Origin: Amoebophrya sp. AT5.2
Taxonomy: Eukaryota; Sar; Dinophyceae; Syndiniales; Amoebophryaceae
DNA length: 34,306 nt
Direction of reading: 5' to 3'
Assembly: GCA_005223375.1 (NCBI GenBank)
Contig: RXOD01003963.1
Span: forward strand, 1-34,306
Shown here piece by piece: positions 8,891 to 18,277 of the stretch. Position 1 is the first letter of the stretch; each line of letters begins with the position of its first letter. Under the pieces are notes generated by a model. That model was given only the letters and a program-made list of their open reading frames with translations, searched no databases and was not told the origin of the DNA. The position numbers and the translations under genes are program-made.

Positions 8891-8948
8891 ACTGAAGAAG
8901 ATGCTCCTAGACTGAAGAAGATGCTCCTAGACTGACGAAGATGCTCCT
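8891..8948 (+). repeat. 20-bp tandem repeat, 2.9 units, across the start codon
   Basis: Units ACTGAAGAAGATGCTCCTAG at 8891-8910 and 8911-8930 are identical. A third, partial unit at 8931-8948 has one mismatch (ACTGACGAAG) and diverges after ATGCTCCT. Each unit contains AAGATG. In the first two the ATG opens a four-codon frame ended by the TGA of the next unit (8901-8915 and 8921-8935). In the third unit the ATG at 8941 is the start of the long frame. Confidence 0.9.
8901..8935 (+). promoter_or_regulatory. Two identical mini-uORFs (Met-Leu-Leu-Asp-stop)
   Basis: ATG CTC CTA GAC TGA occurs at 8901-8915 and again at 8921-8935, created by the 20-bp repeat. The second ends 5 nt before the main ATG at 8941. 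All three ATGs have the same AAG context, so a scanning ribosome should meet both mini-ORFs first if the mRNA leader includes them. A splice or trans-splice at one of the AAG sites could remove one or both. A regulatory role is inference. Confidence 0.45.
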
Positions 8949-10423
8949 TTCCTTGGACATCGCGCTGGACCGGCTTCTTCTTTCTGCTGGGCTCTTCTCC
9001 TTTCTCTGCGAGAAAGACACTGACCACGATTTCGCGCTCCGTCTCGCCTGGCTGAACCTGCCGCCGATTCTGATTCCTCTGCCATCAGGGTCTCGTCGCG
9101 TGTTTTCCCTCGGCGGGACGGGCAAGTCGCTCCTGTTCGAGCTGGCGGATTCCGGCTACAAGGTATTCCTTAGGAAAACGGGAGGACACGAAGCGTCGGA
9201 GTCGGACGAGGAGTCGTCCTCCGTCGACGTTGAGTTGAAATACCCGACGGACTTCGACCTCAGCCTGGCGCTCGTGGCGCTCCCGAGGAGTACAACAAGG
9301 ACTGCTGCAACATCGAAAGATGAAGTTGAGGCAACAGATTCGGAACTACAGCAGCCCACAACTTCTCCAGCGGACGTGCGCGCCGGGGTCGAAATTGCGC
9401 CGCCACCAGCTAGAACTTATTCGTCCTCGACCTCGACGGCCGAGGAGCGAGCGACAGTAGAAACTAAGACCACGACCGCGCACTTGGTCGCTTTCAGTAC
9501 GCTGCACTGTGCGGAGCTGGTGCGCTACGCGGCGCTCGCTTACATCCAGGAGCGTTTGGCGGACTTGTACTCGGGCGCGGCGGGTGGAGAAGATCGCGCT
9601 GGTGGCGTGGGCGGCGAAACGAAAGGCAGCTCTTCGTCGTCCGACGACTTCCCTTTCCAGCCACACGCAATGAACCTGCGAAACCCCAAGCTCCCCGACG
9701 AGCCCGTAGCGCTGAGCTTCCACCTGCGGGTGGCGCCTTTTTTCGCCGAAGCCGAGGCCGTGCAGGAGGTGCAAGTGGGAGAGGCTGCTACTTCGGGAGT
9801 GACGAAGACCGCAGCGTGGGGCTCCTCGGTCACCAACAATAAAGTCGTGGGCAGTGGGGGCACTGCGGAGGCAGTAGAGGCAGTGGCAGATGCAGAAGAG
9901 GATGCTGTAGCGGGTGGTCCGGCTGGTGCTGCTAACAGTTTTGGTCTTTCGGATAGGTCGCAAACGCAAACACCAGAGCTGCTCCTGGCGGAGAAAGCAG
10001 GGGACCATCATGCGATGGACGACGAAGGCTCTCCTCCTGGAGCCAGCGCTGTGCGACAACAGCTTACGGATATCGAACCACGGTTGAGATCTACAGCATT
10101 ATCACTAGAGTCGCGTGCTGAGAAAGCGCGGCACCAGAACAAGACAATGGTAGAATCCATTACACAAGTAGCCGCACAGCGGCGCGATGATATCTTTCTT
10201 CCAGGGACGGTGCATTTTGGGAGGTGAACTCCCGCTCGAGTTCCCGCTCGTCATGGGAGCAGGACCACTGTGGATACGACGCAAAGACGGCACATACAAC
10301 GGAAAGCAGTTTCATCGACTCTTCATAAGCCTGTATGTTTATGATGTTGAGTCTCAGCACGACGCACCAGCAGCAGCCCGGCGGCTAACGTGCTCGGTCT
10401 CTTCCCGCCTCCGATCGGATTGA
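8941..10423 (+). CDS. Unrecognised protein, probable two-exon gene
   Basis: I do not recognise a family. The proposed model joins 8941-10149 to 10205-10423 for about 475 residues. Without splicing, the frame ends at 10227 (428 residues). The N-terminal ~60 residues are Leu-rich (DIALDRLLLSAGLFSFL and LAWLNLPPILIPLPSG). Two more ordered parts are around 90-122 (VELKYPTDFDLSLALVALP) and 180-260 (HLVAFSTLHCAELVRYAALA, then LPDEPVALSFHLRVAPFF). Ser/Glu- and Gly/Ala-rich linkers separate them, and residues 265-400 are low complexity. The reason for the second exon is that its frame reads compact, well-mixed protein (GGELPLEFPLVMGAGPLWIR) just where the first frame turns to TVHFGR-stop. The start at 8941 is the third AAGATG of the tandem repeat. 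Function unknown. Confidence 0.6.
10150..10204 (+). other. Probable 55-nt GT-AG intron, phase 0
   Basis: Donor GTAGAA at 10150 follows a whole codon (ATG, 10147-10149). Acceptor TCTTTCTTCCAG ends at 10204 with a good pyrimidine tract. Exon 2 starts with GGA at 10205 in the frame of the protein-like ORF that stops at 10423. No stop forms at the join. Protein-like character on both sides supports it, but no homologue is known to me, so it stays tentative. Confidence 0.5.
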
Positions 10424-10683
10424 TTCATGGAGGGAGTTTCGCTTTCGTGAGAGGGGGCAGCACCGAAACAATGGGAATTGAGGCGCAAATCGCAATCAAA
10501 CTGGCTTCAGCCAATGAATGAACAATCGGAATAGCGTTCCAGCACTGCCTTTGCCTCTTCCAACATATTAGCGTGAGTGACGAGTAGCGTTTTATGTGAA
10601 GTTTCATCTGCATCTGCAACAAGCCAGAATTACGCCGGCCACAGAAAGTTATCGATTCATGGCTGCGCCGACCGGAAACAAGA

Positions 10684-13600
10684 ATGAAGCGTCATAATTC
10701 GCCACGTCAGCCTGCCTCTGGCTCTGGGCGAGGATCCAGCAGCACAACACCTCCACCTTCACGACTGCTGGATCAGCGACTGAAGAGGGCCGCTTCAGCG
10801 CCAGGAACTTCACGACTGGCGTCCCTCTTCCGGAAGTACGGCGGGAGGAGATTCGAGGCGGTCCTCGAGTTGGTGGACCTGCACACCGGAAACGCGTCGT
10901 TCGTCCCCTCGTCCGTGCTCGCGTCCATACTGCACAACGCGGGTGCGAGTCAAGCCGAGTTGTGTCAGGGGCTAGTTGAAACTGAAAGTGAATCTTCGAT
11001 TTCGCGCGATGAACTGGCGCGGGTTTTGCAGGTGCTTGATGTTGCGGGAGTGGACCCTCGTCCCGCAGCCTGGGTACGACCTCCGTCATCAACAGAGGAG
11101 TTGCAGGCCGAAGAGCTGCAGTCGGGGGCGGCAATTCGAGAAGAAGGGCCTCTTGGCTTTGGCACGTCTGCTGTTCTTGCTGGTCCTCTTCCGCGCCCTG
11201 CTGCAGATGGTGCGCCAGCATCTTCCGCAGTACTACCGCAGGCCGCGCCCCCCGTCCCTCCAGCTGGGGGTTTCGCTGATGGCTTCGCTGGATCAGAAGT
11301 ACCTCCACGGCCGAGGAGCGGCGAGCCACAGCCAGAGTGCTCATCAATAAAAACCCACCAGCCTCCTCCTCCACCCCACCCCGGACAGATGAGGAGCATC
11401 CCAGTCGTCCAGACACTGTGTGCGGAAGTTGCCACCACAATGGCCGAAGCTCTCGCGCATCGTCTGTTCCGCGAGTTCGTGAACCCCCTTTTTGTGGAGG
11501 AGATGCTGGAACGCGACGTCCTGCAGGTCGTGTACGCCGTTGCGGCCGCCCGAGACCGCAGGTACGGGACGAAGGAGGAGGAAATCTACGAGGCAGCGGT
11601 GGACGAGTGGCTCGAGGAAGTGCGGGTGGTAGACGTCGACTTTTCAACTACTGCGTCAGCTAAAAATGTCGTGGTTCACAGGTACGACTACGTGCAACCG
11701 CCGGGGCTGCGGTTCGGGGACGTTGGCTGCGCGGAGCAGTGGCGGGAGATTGCGGAGGACTGCGCATACGCGCAGTGCCGACGCGCGTGGGACTGCTATA
11801 CGCAGTTTGCGGGGAAAAGCTTCGAGGAGGAGGAGGTGGGGGTGGGCGGCGGAAGCGGGATGGCGAATGTTCCAGCGCTAGCGGCTGGCGATGGTGGAGC
11901 TGATGAAGGGCAACAACGTGAGCGAGAACCCCTGGAGGCGGCTGCAACTCCTGGAACGAATGACCGCGAGGCCGTCTTCTCGGCCTCGTCAGCAGACGAC
12001 GAGGAGATTCGCGAGCTTTTCCGCAGGTACGTGCCGGACTTCTACAACGAAAAAGTGACGTGCGGCTCCACCCCGCGAATAGATGCGACCAACACCGCAC
12101 AACTCGTCGCTCCGCCACCTCCGGCAGCTGTTGCGCCATCTTCCGCGTCCTTCTGGCGCGCGAAGCTCGGCGGCGTCTTCACGCGCGAGCTGGAACGACT
12201 GGAAAGCGTCTGGCCGCCGCGTCCCGGAGGTGGTCCAGTCCACACTGACTCGGAGCTTCAGCGCTTCCGCATCCCGCGACCGACCTTCGAGCGGGTCCTC
12301 GACCGCGGGACGCAGATTTGCGTCTCCTGCGTCTACGGTGTGTACAGAAAGAAGTGTCTGCTACCGGACAGACAGGCGTACGCGGACAAGGTGGAGCAGG
12401 TGGCGAAGTCCTGTCGGGGGGGCCGGGTGAAGCACAACACGGTGCTGCGACTGCCGGAAACCGACTTCGCCATAGTCGCTCTCGAGGAAGAGCTGCGGCT
12501 CCGGTGCGGGTTGCTGTTGAAGCAATGGGCGGCGGAGGCCGGCGGGGGTCTCGGCCAGTATGAAGACCCACGACCCGGTAGAAGTGCTGTTGCGGAGCAG
12601 GCCTATGGCGGAACCGTCCGAGAAGGTGCTGGCCGAAATGTTGAATGGAGCATTTTCAACAGCTGCCGCGCTCTGGCGAAGGAAGCAGAGCGCGTGTTCC
12701 ACACTACATCAAGAGTCGGCGGCGAAGGAGAGCAGCTGCAACTCTCCTCGGACCGGGAAGCACGAAGGACACCCATGGATCAGCTGTTCGTTGACACTCT
12801 GGCTGATCCACACGTGGTCCAGCGCCTGTTACGAGCTGGCACACCTCTGCCACCCCCATCCCCGATGGAGGTCGAGGGTGGTGGTCTGGGGGCGGAAGAT
12901 GAAAATCCAGCGGAGCAGGGGGAGCACAGGGGGGCAGCATCTTCGTGTCGGAAAAATGGTGTTGCTCGTGGTGGTGTCGAACAACAAGAAGCAACTGGAA
13001 CGAAAGCAGCGGCTGCGACAGGCGCAGGTATCAGGAGCGAACGCGAACAGATTGCTGCGAAGGCACCTGCAACCAAGGAGATCACTTCCGCTGATATTTT
13101 TGGCGGCGACTCCATGACGTTGGCCCTGCGGCGCGTGTTCGAACTCGTAAAAAACGGGCAGGAGCGAGATTTCCTCGCGCTTTTCGACCACAACGTGCTG
13201 CACGTCATCCTCTTCCTCGCCATGCACGAAGCCGATGCTTGCGACAGTGTCCTCGGGGGCGAGGCGCGTCTTCTTCCCGAGTTCGGCGTTCTGATGCAAC
13301 AGGTGATGGAGATGATCGACACCGAGACGGTTGCCGGGCTGCCGCCGCTGACGGAACCAATCATGCGGCGGCTGCTGGACTTTCTCACCTTTGGCATCAC
13401 CGGCGCGCACTTCGAAGAACTGCCCTGGTGTCGCTTACGAGCAGGAACAACCTCTGAAGAAGGTGGAGCTGCCGAAGCCGGTGAAGACGGCCACACGTCG
13501 ACCCTTGGCGCACCGGCGCGGGGGCTCGAGGAGGCGTTCCGTGGGGCGCTCCGCTACCACCAGGGGCTGGAAGTGACTAACACACTTCCAGGCCCTGGTG

Positions 13601-16404
13601 ATAGCGGAGCGCCCGCCGGTTTCTTTCGCCCCGCCTCTTGGGTGCCCTTCTTCCGCGACGGAGACAGCTGTCTCGTCGACTGCCAGGACGCAATCGACCG
13701 CCTGTTCCAGGAGCAATCCTCCAGACCAAATCTAGCCGCCAAGTTCCCGCAGCTGTTTGCGTTTACGGAGCAAGTACGGTTCCAGGTCCGCGGTTGTTTC
13801 CGAAGCCTGATTGACGTTTTGCTGAAGAAAATATCGGTTTTGGAGACCCTTCGATTCACGAAGCAGATTCCGATCGGAAACGTGTTCCGGCAGCTGTTCA
13901 ACGAAAAAGCCGACCCTTTGGTCGCGGTGTGCGACCGCGTCACCGAGCGGGGAACCACATCCCACGCTGCGGTGAAAACGAAAACCATCCCCTTGGACAC
14001 GAACATGGTGAAAATCCAAATCGCGCGCTCCCGACTCGTCGAGATCAAAGCCCTTCCGAAATTTCGGGAGAAACGAGAGGAAGCTGCGGTTGGTGACTCC
14101 GACTCCGGAGCTCTTGGCGGTGGAGGTGCCAGTGCCTCGAATTTCACTGTCGCGTATTTGCGGGGACTCGTCGAGTATTCCGGGCTATTAGACGAAGAAA
14201 TGAAGCTGACCGCGCAGCGGATGGCGACGACGCTGCGACTGCCGAGTGTGCGGCAGCAGCAGTCGCGGTTTGTGCGGAAGTACTGCTCGTCCACCTTCGG
14301 CCCAAAAGGAGCTTCCTCGTCGGCTCCTGATCATTCTACCCTCATTCCCGAGATTCTCAACGAGAACGCCATTCTGATGCAGCTGCGCGTCGACGGCAGT
14401 TTTGCCGAGGAGCTCGCGTATCTCCACGAGACGAGCGTGAGGCTGCGATCTTTTGGGGTTCACAAGGAGCGGGTCGCGGAAATTCTGCGGTTTTACGACG
14501 CGGCACTGGTGAAACTTCGCACCGTGCGGATCGGTCTCGCGCACACCACGAATAAGGCGCATACAATTTTTCAACAAGAAGAACAGGATCAGGAAGAGCC
14601 GGCAGAAGTGCGCGATCTCATCGGCGCGAGGTTCGTGGGGACACTGCTGCCGCAGCGAGGTCGAAGCTCTGCAGATACTGTTACGCCCCTTTTCGCCGCG
14701 TTGAGGTACTTCTGCGATTCGGATTCCTGCCGCAAGACCTCCGTCCGCGTCTTCCTCCAGCTCATCGCGTGCGCTCCCGCAACGGCGGAAGGCAGGGCAT
14801 TGCAGGAGCGCCTTTCTGTGTTGGTCGCGGACATTCTGACGCGACTGCCGGAGCGCAATGCTTCCGTTGCGCGACTGATACAGCACGCCGACGACCGCGA
14901 AGAATTAATGGAAATGCTCGCCGAAGAAAATGACGACGGGTCAACTTGGAGCTGTGGTTGTGCTGCCGCTAGTACTCCTGCTGAAGATGGAGGTCGCTAT
15001 TTGTTGACGGACGTTCCGCTGTTTGGGGAAGCCGGTGATTTTCAGTTCCCGCTGGTGAGAGCGCTGTTCCGCATGCGGGCTCCAGACGCGGCGGTGCGGC
15101 TCTGCTTTTGGCTGCGTCTGTCCTGGGACAATGCGGCTGCGGCGGAAAAAGCGCTTCTCGAGGCCGCGGACCGCGCACCGGAGCTCTGCGCAAAAACGGA
15201 ACTCTTCGAAACCGCACGCCCAGACGCGACCGTGCTGCGGGGGCTGTTTCCTTGTCGAAAGTTTTCATCATCGATAGGAGTTTCGGTTACAAATACGAAT
15301 ACCGAAAGTACCAGGCTGCACCGCTGCTTCCTGCACGAAAGCGTCGTCCGAGCGTATGTGATTGCGTCTACTTCTGGGGCCTCTGAGACGACGAGCGGGC
15401 GCGCGAAACCAAAGGACGAATTTGAGGATGCGGTGGACGCAGAAATGTTCGCCGTGGCATATCAGTTGGATTCGACGTATCGTCGTACTGCGGCAGGGCC
15501 GAGGCTGCGAAACGGAAACTACCCGATGACTGACCCCATCAGTGCGGCATCACGGGAAGCAGTTGCGGCCAGCAGTCGGGCTCTTCGCTGGTCCCACTGC
15601 TTGCTGCAGTGGAGATTGGACGTGACGAGATCCGGCGGCGAGCACCGTTCCCGACGACAAGAGACGAGGAGTGCTTCCGGCAACGTTCGTATTCCCGGAC
15701 GGTCCTCCCCATCCTGGACGCCCCAGTCTAGAGTGAAAAACTTGGAGCTAGCGGTATCACGCATTCTGCATGCGGCGGCACTTCTGCAACTGCTGCGGGG
15801 CGGCAGCACGGGGGGCGATATCAATACCGTAGTTATTGAAGAAGAGAAAGGCACGGAGGACGGTCACGTCCGAGAGCTCATCTTCGAGCTCCTGCGCGAA
15901 ATTTCGGCCCCGATCAGCGGCCTGTTTAGCACCTCAACAGCACCGGAACTGAGTTTCCCCGAGGCGGAGCGGCGCCGCCGGAACCGGGAGATGCTTTCGG
16001 CAGCGCAAGCAGCCTTCGCCGCGTTTCTTGCTGAGGAAGCGAGACGGCGCGCCGAAGCGGAAAAACGCAGGCGGAGGCCGGTGCGGCCGGGGACAGAGTT
16101 TCTGGAGGAGGAATGCCATCCGCCGGGAAAAAAACTGTTGCGTCTCCAGCGCGAGAAAATGGAGAGGGGAAAAAACGTAACCGCAACTACCGAACAAGCA
16201 GAGGCACTAGTCACAAGGGGTGAAGAGAATGACAATGAGAGTGACGACCACGACCACGTCCTCCGCAACACTCAGCTGAAAAGATCCTTCCTGCTAGCAC
16301 AGCTTGGAGGCACCACGACGGGCACGTCCGATAATTGCGCGAGCAAACCGCTCTCCCCGGAAGAGGTCTTCTTTACGCTGCTTGCTGCCGGGACGAATTG
16401 GTAG
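10684..16404 (+). CDS. Very large unrecognised, mostly helical protein (1906 residues)
   Basis: A single uninterrupted frame of 5.7 kb starting at ATG 10684, with strongly GC-ending codons outside the low-complexity inserts. I do not recognise the family. Residues ~44-130 (SLFRKYGGRRFEAVLELVDL onward) resemble paired helices with EF-hand-like spacing but lack clear calcium loops. Residues ~130-240 are Pro/Ala-rich. From ~245 helical segments alternate with Gly/Ala/Thr-rich inserts, for example about 400-440 and 730-800. Ordered blocks include ~810-930 (MTLALRRVFELVKN, LPPLTEPIMRRLLDFLTFG) and ~1225-1420 (LAYLHETSVRLRSFGVHKER, CRKTSVRVFLQLIACAP). Residues ~1760-1840 are a strongly basic helix likely to form a coiled coil (EAERRRRNREMLSA, EEARRRAEAEKRRRRP). 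No membrane span or signal peptide is evident. A scaffold or structural role is possible but unproven. The long antisense frames here are shadows. Confidence 0.75.
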   Translation: MKRHNSPRQPASGSGRGSSSTTPPPSRLLDQRLKRAASAPGTSRLASLFRKYGGRRFEAVLELVDLHTGNASFVPSSVLASILHNAGASQAELCQGLVETESESSISRDELARVLQVLDVAGVDPRPAAWVRPPSSTEELQAEELQSGAAIREEGPLGFGTSAVLAGPLPRPAADGAPASSAVLPQAAPPVPPAGGFADGFAGSEVPPRPRSGEPQPECSSIKTHQPPPPPHPGQMRSIPVVQTLCAEVATTMAEALAHRLFREFVNPLFVEEMLERDVLQVVYAVAAARDRRYGTKEEEIYEAAVDEWLEEVRVVDVDFSTTASAKNVVVHRYDYVQPPGLRFGDVGCAEQWREIAEDCAYAQCRRAWDCYTQFAGKSFEEEEVGVGGGSGMANVPALAAGDGGADEGQQREREPLEAAATPGTNDREAVFSASSADDEEIRELFRRYVPDFYNEKVTCGSTPRIDATNTAQLVAPPPPAAVAPSSASFWRAKLGGVFTRELERLESVWPPRPGGGPVHTDSELQRFRIPRPTFERVLDRGTQICVSCVYGVYRKKCLLPDRQAYADKVEQVAKSCRGGRVKHNTVLRLPETDFAIVALEEELRLRCGLLLKQWAAEAGGGLGQYEDPRPGRSAVAEQAYGGTVREGAGRNVEWSIFNSCRALAKEAERVFHTTSRVGGEGEQLQLSSDREARRTPMDQLFVDTLADPHVVQRLLRAGTPLPPPSPMEVEGGGLGAEDENPAEQGEHRGAASSCRKNGVARGGVEQQEATGTKAAAATGAGIRSEREQIAAKAPATKEITSADIFGGDSMTLALRRVFELVKNGQERDFLALFDHNVLHVILFLAMHEADACDSVLGGEARLLPEFGVLMQQVMEMIDTETVAGLPPLTEPIMRRLLDFLTFGITGAHFEELPWCRLRAGTTSEEGGAAEAGEDGHTSTLGAPARGLEEAFRGALRYHQGLEVTNTLPGPGDSGAPAGFFRPASWVPFFRDGDSCLVDCQDAIDRLFQEQSSRPNLAAKFPQLFAFTEQVRFQVRGCFRSLIDVLLKKISVLETLRFTKQIPIGNVFRQLFNEKADPLVAVCDRVTERGTTSHAAVKTKTIPLDTNMVKIQIARSRLVEIKALPKFREKREEAAVGDSDSGALGGGGASASNFTVAYLRGLVEYSGLLDEEMKLTAQRMATTLRLPSVRQQQSRFVRKYCSSTFGPKGASSSAPDHSTLIPEILNENAILMQLRVDGSFAEELAYLHETSVRLRSFGVHKERVAEILRFYDAALVKLRTVRIGLAHTTNKAHTIFQQEEQDQEEPAEVRDLIGARFVGTLLPQRGRSSADTVTPLFAALRYFCDSDSCRKTSVRVFLQLIACAPATAEGRALQERLSVLVADILTRLPERNASVARLIQHADDREELMEMLAEENDDGSTWSCGCAAASTPAEDGGRYLLTDVPLFGEAGDFQFPLVRALFRMRAPDAAVRLCFWLRLSWDNAAAAEKALLEAADRAPELCAKTELFETARPDATVLRGLFPCRKFSSSIGVSVTNTNTESTRLHRCFLHESVVRAYVIASTSGASETTSGRAKPKDEFEDAVDAEMFAVAYQLDSTYRRTAAGPRLRNGNYPMTDPISAASREAVAASSRALRWSHCLLQWRLDVTRSGGEHRSRRQETRSASGNVRIPGRSSPSWTPQSRVKNLELAVSRILHAAALLQLLRGGSTGGDINTVVIEEEKGTEDGHVRELIFELLREISAPISGLFSTSTAPELSFPEAERRRRNREMLSAAQAAFAAFLAEEARRRAEAEKRRRRPVRPGTEFLEEECHPPGKKLLRLQREKMERGKNVTATTEQAEALVTRGEENDNESDDHDHVLRNTQLKRSFLLAQLGGTTTGTSDNCASKPLSPEEVFFTLLAAGTNW

Positions 16405-17018
16405 CACTAACGTTGGCATTGCAGCATCATCATCAAGCAGCATCGGAGCAGAGCACGACTTCAGGAAACAGAGCCGTAGGCGTGCTTGAACTGCAAGCGC
16501 ACGAGCCGTCTCCTATTCCGTGGGCTGGAGTGTTGCAGTGGTGTTGATTCCTCTCATTCGTGGTCAAACCTGAGAGGCAGAAGATGAGGACTACGTGGCA
16601 GCCGTTCCGAATCATTGATCCAGCCGTTCTTCGTTGTCCGAAAAAAAAGAAATTAAAACGTATCAAAGCATAAGCATTGGCAGTCGAATCAATTTGTCAT
16701 TGTCAGTGATGTCGTCTAGTTTCCGTGATTTGCTTTGTTTTGCTGATACGTTTCAAAGAACTACCCCTACCGTCGGTCGCGGCTCGTGAGCGCATTTAGT
16801 AAAATCTAACAGGAACAAGAAGTGGAACGTGAACGAACGAACGACAGCATCACAGATGGGAAAGCCTCGAGAACCAAGGAAGTAGAATTAATAAGTAGAA
16901 GGCACAGCTAGAGCTTAAGTAGTGGCTTCTAAAGAAATTACTCCACCTCCACGACAACGACGTCGGCGCTATTGACTTTTGCTGGTGCTGTGTTTGCTGG
17001 ATAGGTAGAGGACGGGAA
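16405..17018. other. Intergenic region
   Basis: 614 nt, AT-richer than the genes, with no supported coding region. Short frames on both strands lack motifs. No repeat or clear regulatory element was seen. Confidence 0.5.
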
Positions 17019-17219
17019 ATGGTTTTCTTGCAGCTGTTTTTCGACAGCATGCTCTTCTCCACGGCGCTGGCGGTGGGTCGACGGCGGGGCGCGGTGGCAA
17101 TTGATTTGCAGCGGTTTCCAGCCAGTCCGTACCTCCGACAAGCCATCACCATGTATTTGAATGCGGGGGAGAAGATAGTCGACTACGCGTCGCAATACAA
17201 AATCGTGCGGAAAGAATGA
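17019..17219 (+). CDS. Candidate small hydrophobic-start protein (66 residues)
   Basis: ATG at 17019 opens a frame with GC-rich third positions in AT-richer surroundings. The N-terminus is hydrophobic (VFLQLFFDSMLFSTALAVG) followed by basic residues. The rest is soluble-looking (ASPYLRQAITMYLNAGEKIV, then DYASQYKIVRKE). It could be a small organelle or membrane protein, or one exon of a longer gene. The stop overlaps the start of the next small ORF (ATGA). No family recognised. Confidence 0.35.
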   Translation: MVFLQLFFDSMLFSTALAVGRRRGAVAIDLQRFPASPYLRQAITMYLNAGEKIVDYASQYKIVRKE

Positions 17220-17344
17220 GGCCGATCAGGAGGGGCGACATCGTGCGAGAGATGAAACAAATAAGGCCGGACCACATTGACATTGTCATCGGCACGAGCC
17301 GCTGTGCAAATCATGCGCAGCAACTACACCCGCAAAGACTTTGA
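17216..17344 (+). CDS. Candidate small ORF overlapping the previous one (42 residues)
   Basis: ATG 17216-17218 overlaps the TGA 17217-17219 of the preceding small ORF. The product (MRPIRRGDIVREMKQIRPDH, then IDIVIGTSRC) looks protein-like for about 30 residues and reads as a natural continuation of the preceding RKE. The pair could therefore be one gene broken by a one-base shift, a gene spliced across the junction, or chance. Too short to judge alone. Confidence 0.25.
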   Translation: MRPIRRGDIVREMKQIRPDHIDIVIGTSRCANHAQQLHPQRL

Positions 17345-18277
17345 AAGTTGTGCGCAACGAGGAACGCCGTGCTGTCCCAAGCATATGTTCGCCAAGACAG
17401 TAGTGCAAGAGCCGCTGCGTGAGTGCATCAGGCTCAGCTGCAGCATGATGCTTATGCTAGCTTGCTAAGTATCTATGTGCATCTTACATCCAAGTCCAAC
17501 CATGGTCCATGGATGCAGCCGATGAAGGTTAAAAACCTCAAGCTGAAGCTTTTGCCGCGAATTAGTTCTTGTTGGCCGGGCAGGCCCGGTTCAACTGTTA
17601 CTGTTGGTTGTCGTGATGCCGTCGCAGCCAGACAGCGAATCCGAATGCTCTTTGGTTTTTCGCTAGAGGTAATATTCATTTTCGGTATTGTCAACAGGAT
17701 TCTGATCGGTCTGACTCTGAGGCTTCCGCTTTTACAGGTTTTGATTTCGGGTATCCATGTACTTGTACTTGATTTTCGTTGCTTGTTCGGGCAAGAAAGT
17801 GGAAGAATTCTGTGGTCGTGGCTCGCAAAGGAAACCGCAGAAGATGCTCTAAGAGCGAGATAACTACAACAATGCGCGTACTAGTACTGTTCGTGTACGT
17901 GTTCATCTTCATGCAGGAGAAAGGGGATCGATTTTTTCAAAAACAAGCCCCCCGTTCTCCTGCGTGAACGCGAGCAGTAGCTTTAGTTCCTGTAGTATTG
18001 AGCAACCGCAGCTATCAGTTATCCTTGTCAAACGATCAGTTGTGTTGCAGTGACTGCATTTGTAGACCCGTTTTCTTCCACATTGTCCATCCCGGCAGCG
18101 CTTTCGTGCTTGTACGGATCGACGGGCAGTGGCTGTGGCAGAAGGAGCACTATACATTGTTACATCAGTTGTTGTAGCGACTGAAGACTCTTCTTCTACA
18201 ACCCGCGAAAAAAAACGTCTGATTCTTCACTGAGGTAAAGCACATCGACACTGTCACTCATCAGCTCCTCGATCAAC
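17345..18277. other. Intergenic region with a strong hairpin
   Basis: 933 nt with no supported gene. A 146-codon frame runs to 17863 but has no family motif and AT-rich, non-genic composition. The inverted repeat at 17908-17968 is the main feature. Confidence 0.5.
17908..17968. repeat. 61-bp inverted repeat (hairpin)
   Basis: Arms TTCATGCAGGAGAA (17908-17921) and TTCTCCTGCGTGAA (17955-17968) are complementary at 13 of 14 positions, and the odd one is a G-T wobble. Inside them GGGG (17923-17926) pairs with CCCC (17950-17953), and a T-run faces an A-run near the tip. It could be a stable RNA hairpin, a transcript end or a small foldback element. No flanking duplication was recognised. Confidence 0.75.

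Larger units (their letters stand above)
7708..8940. other. Intergenic region with several palindromic structures
   Basis: 1.23 kb without a supported gene. It holds the 84-bp hairpin (7898-7981), a 22-bp perfect palindrome (8364-8385), the 12-bp palindrome AGCGCTAGCGCT (8652-8663), GGGCCC-containing GC blocks near 8281-8312, AT-rich tracts near 8020-8050 and 8680-8760, and the 20-bp tandem repeat just before the next gene. Confidence 0.55.

Noticed and set aside
10649..11647. 332-codon antisense ORF, and others under the 1906-residue gene (12780-13496, 13554-14294, 14188-14886)
   Set aside because: Arg/Pro/Ser-rich shadows with no motif, all contained in or overlapping one continuous 5.7-kb + strand frame.
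17423..17863. 146-codon + strand ORF
   Set aside because: AT-rich, non-genic composition and no domain; the hydrophobic stretch is probably chance.
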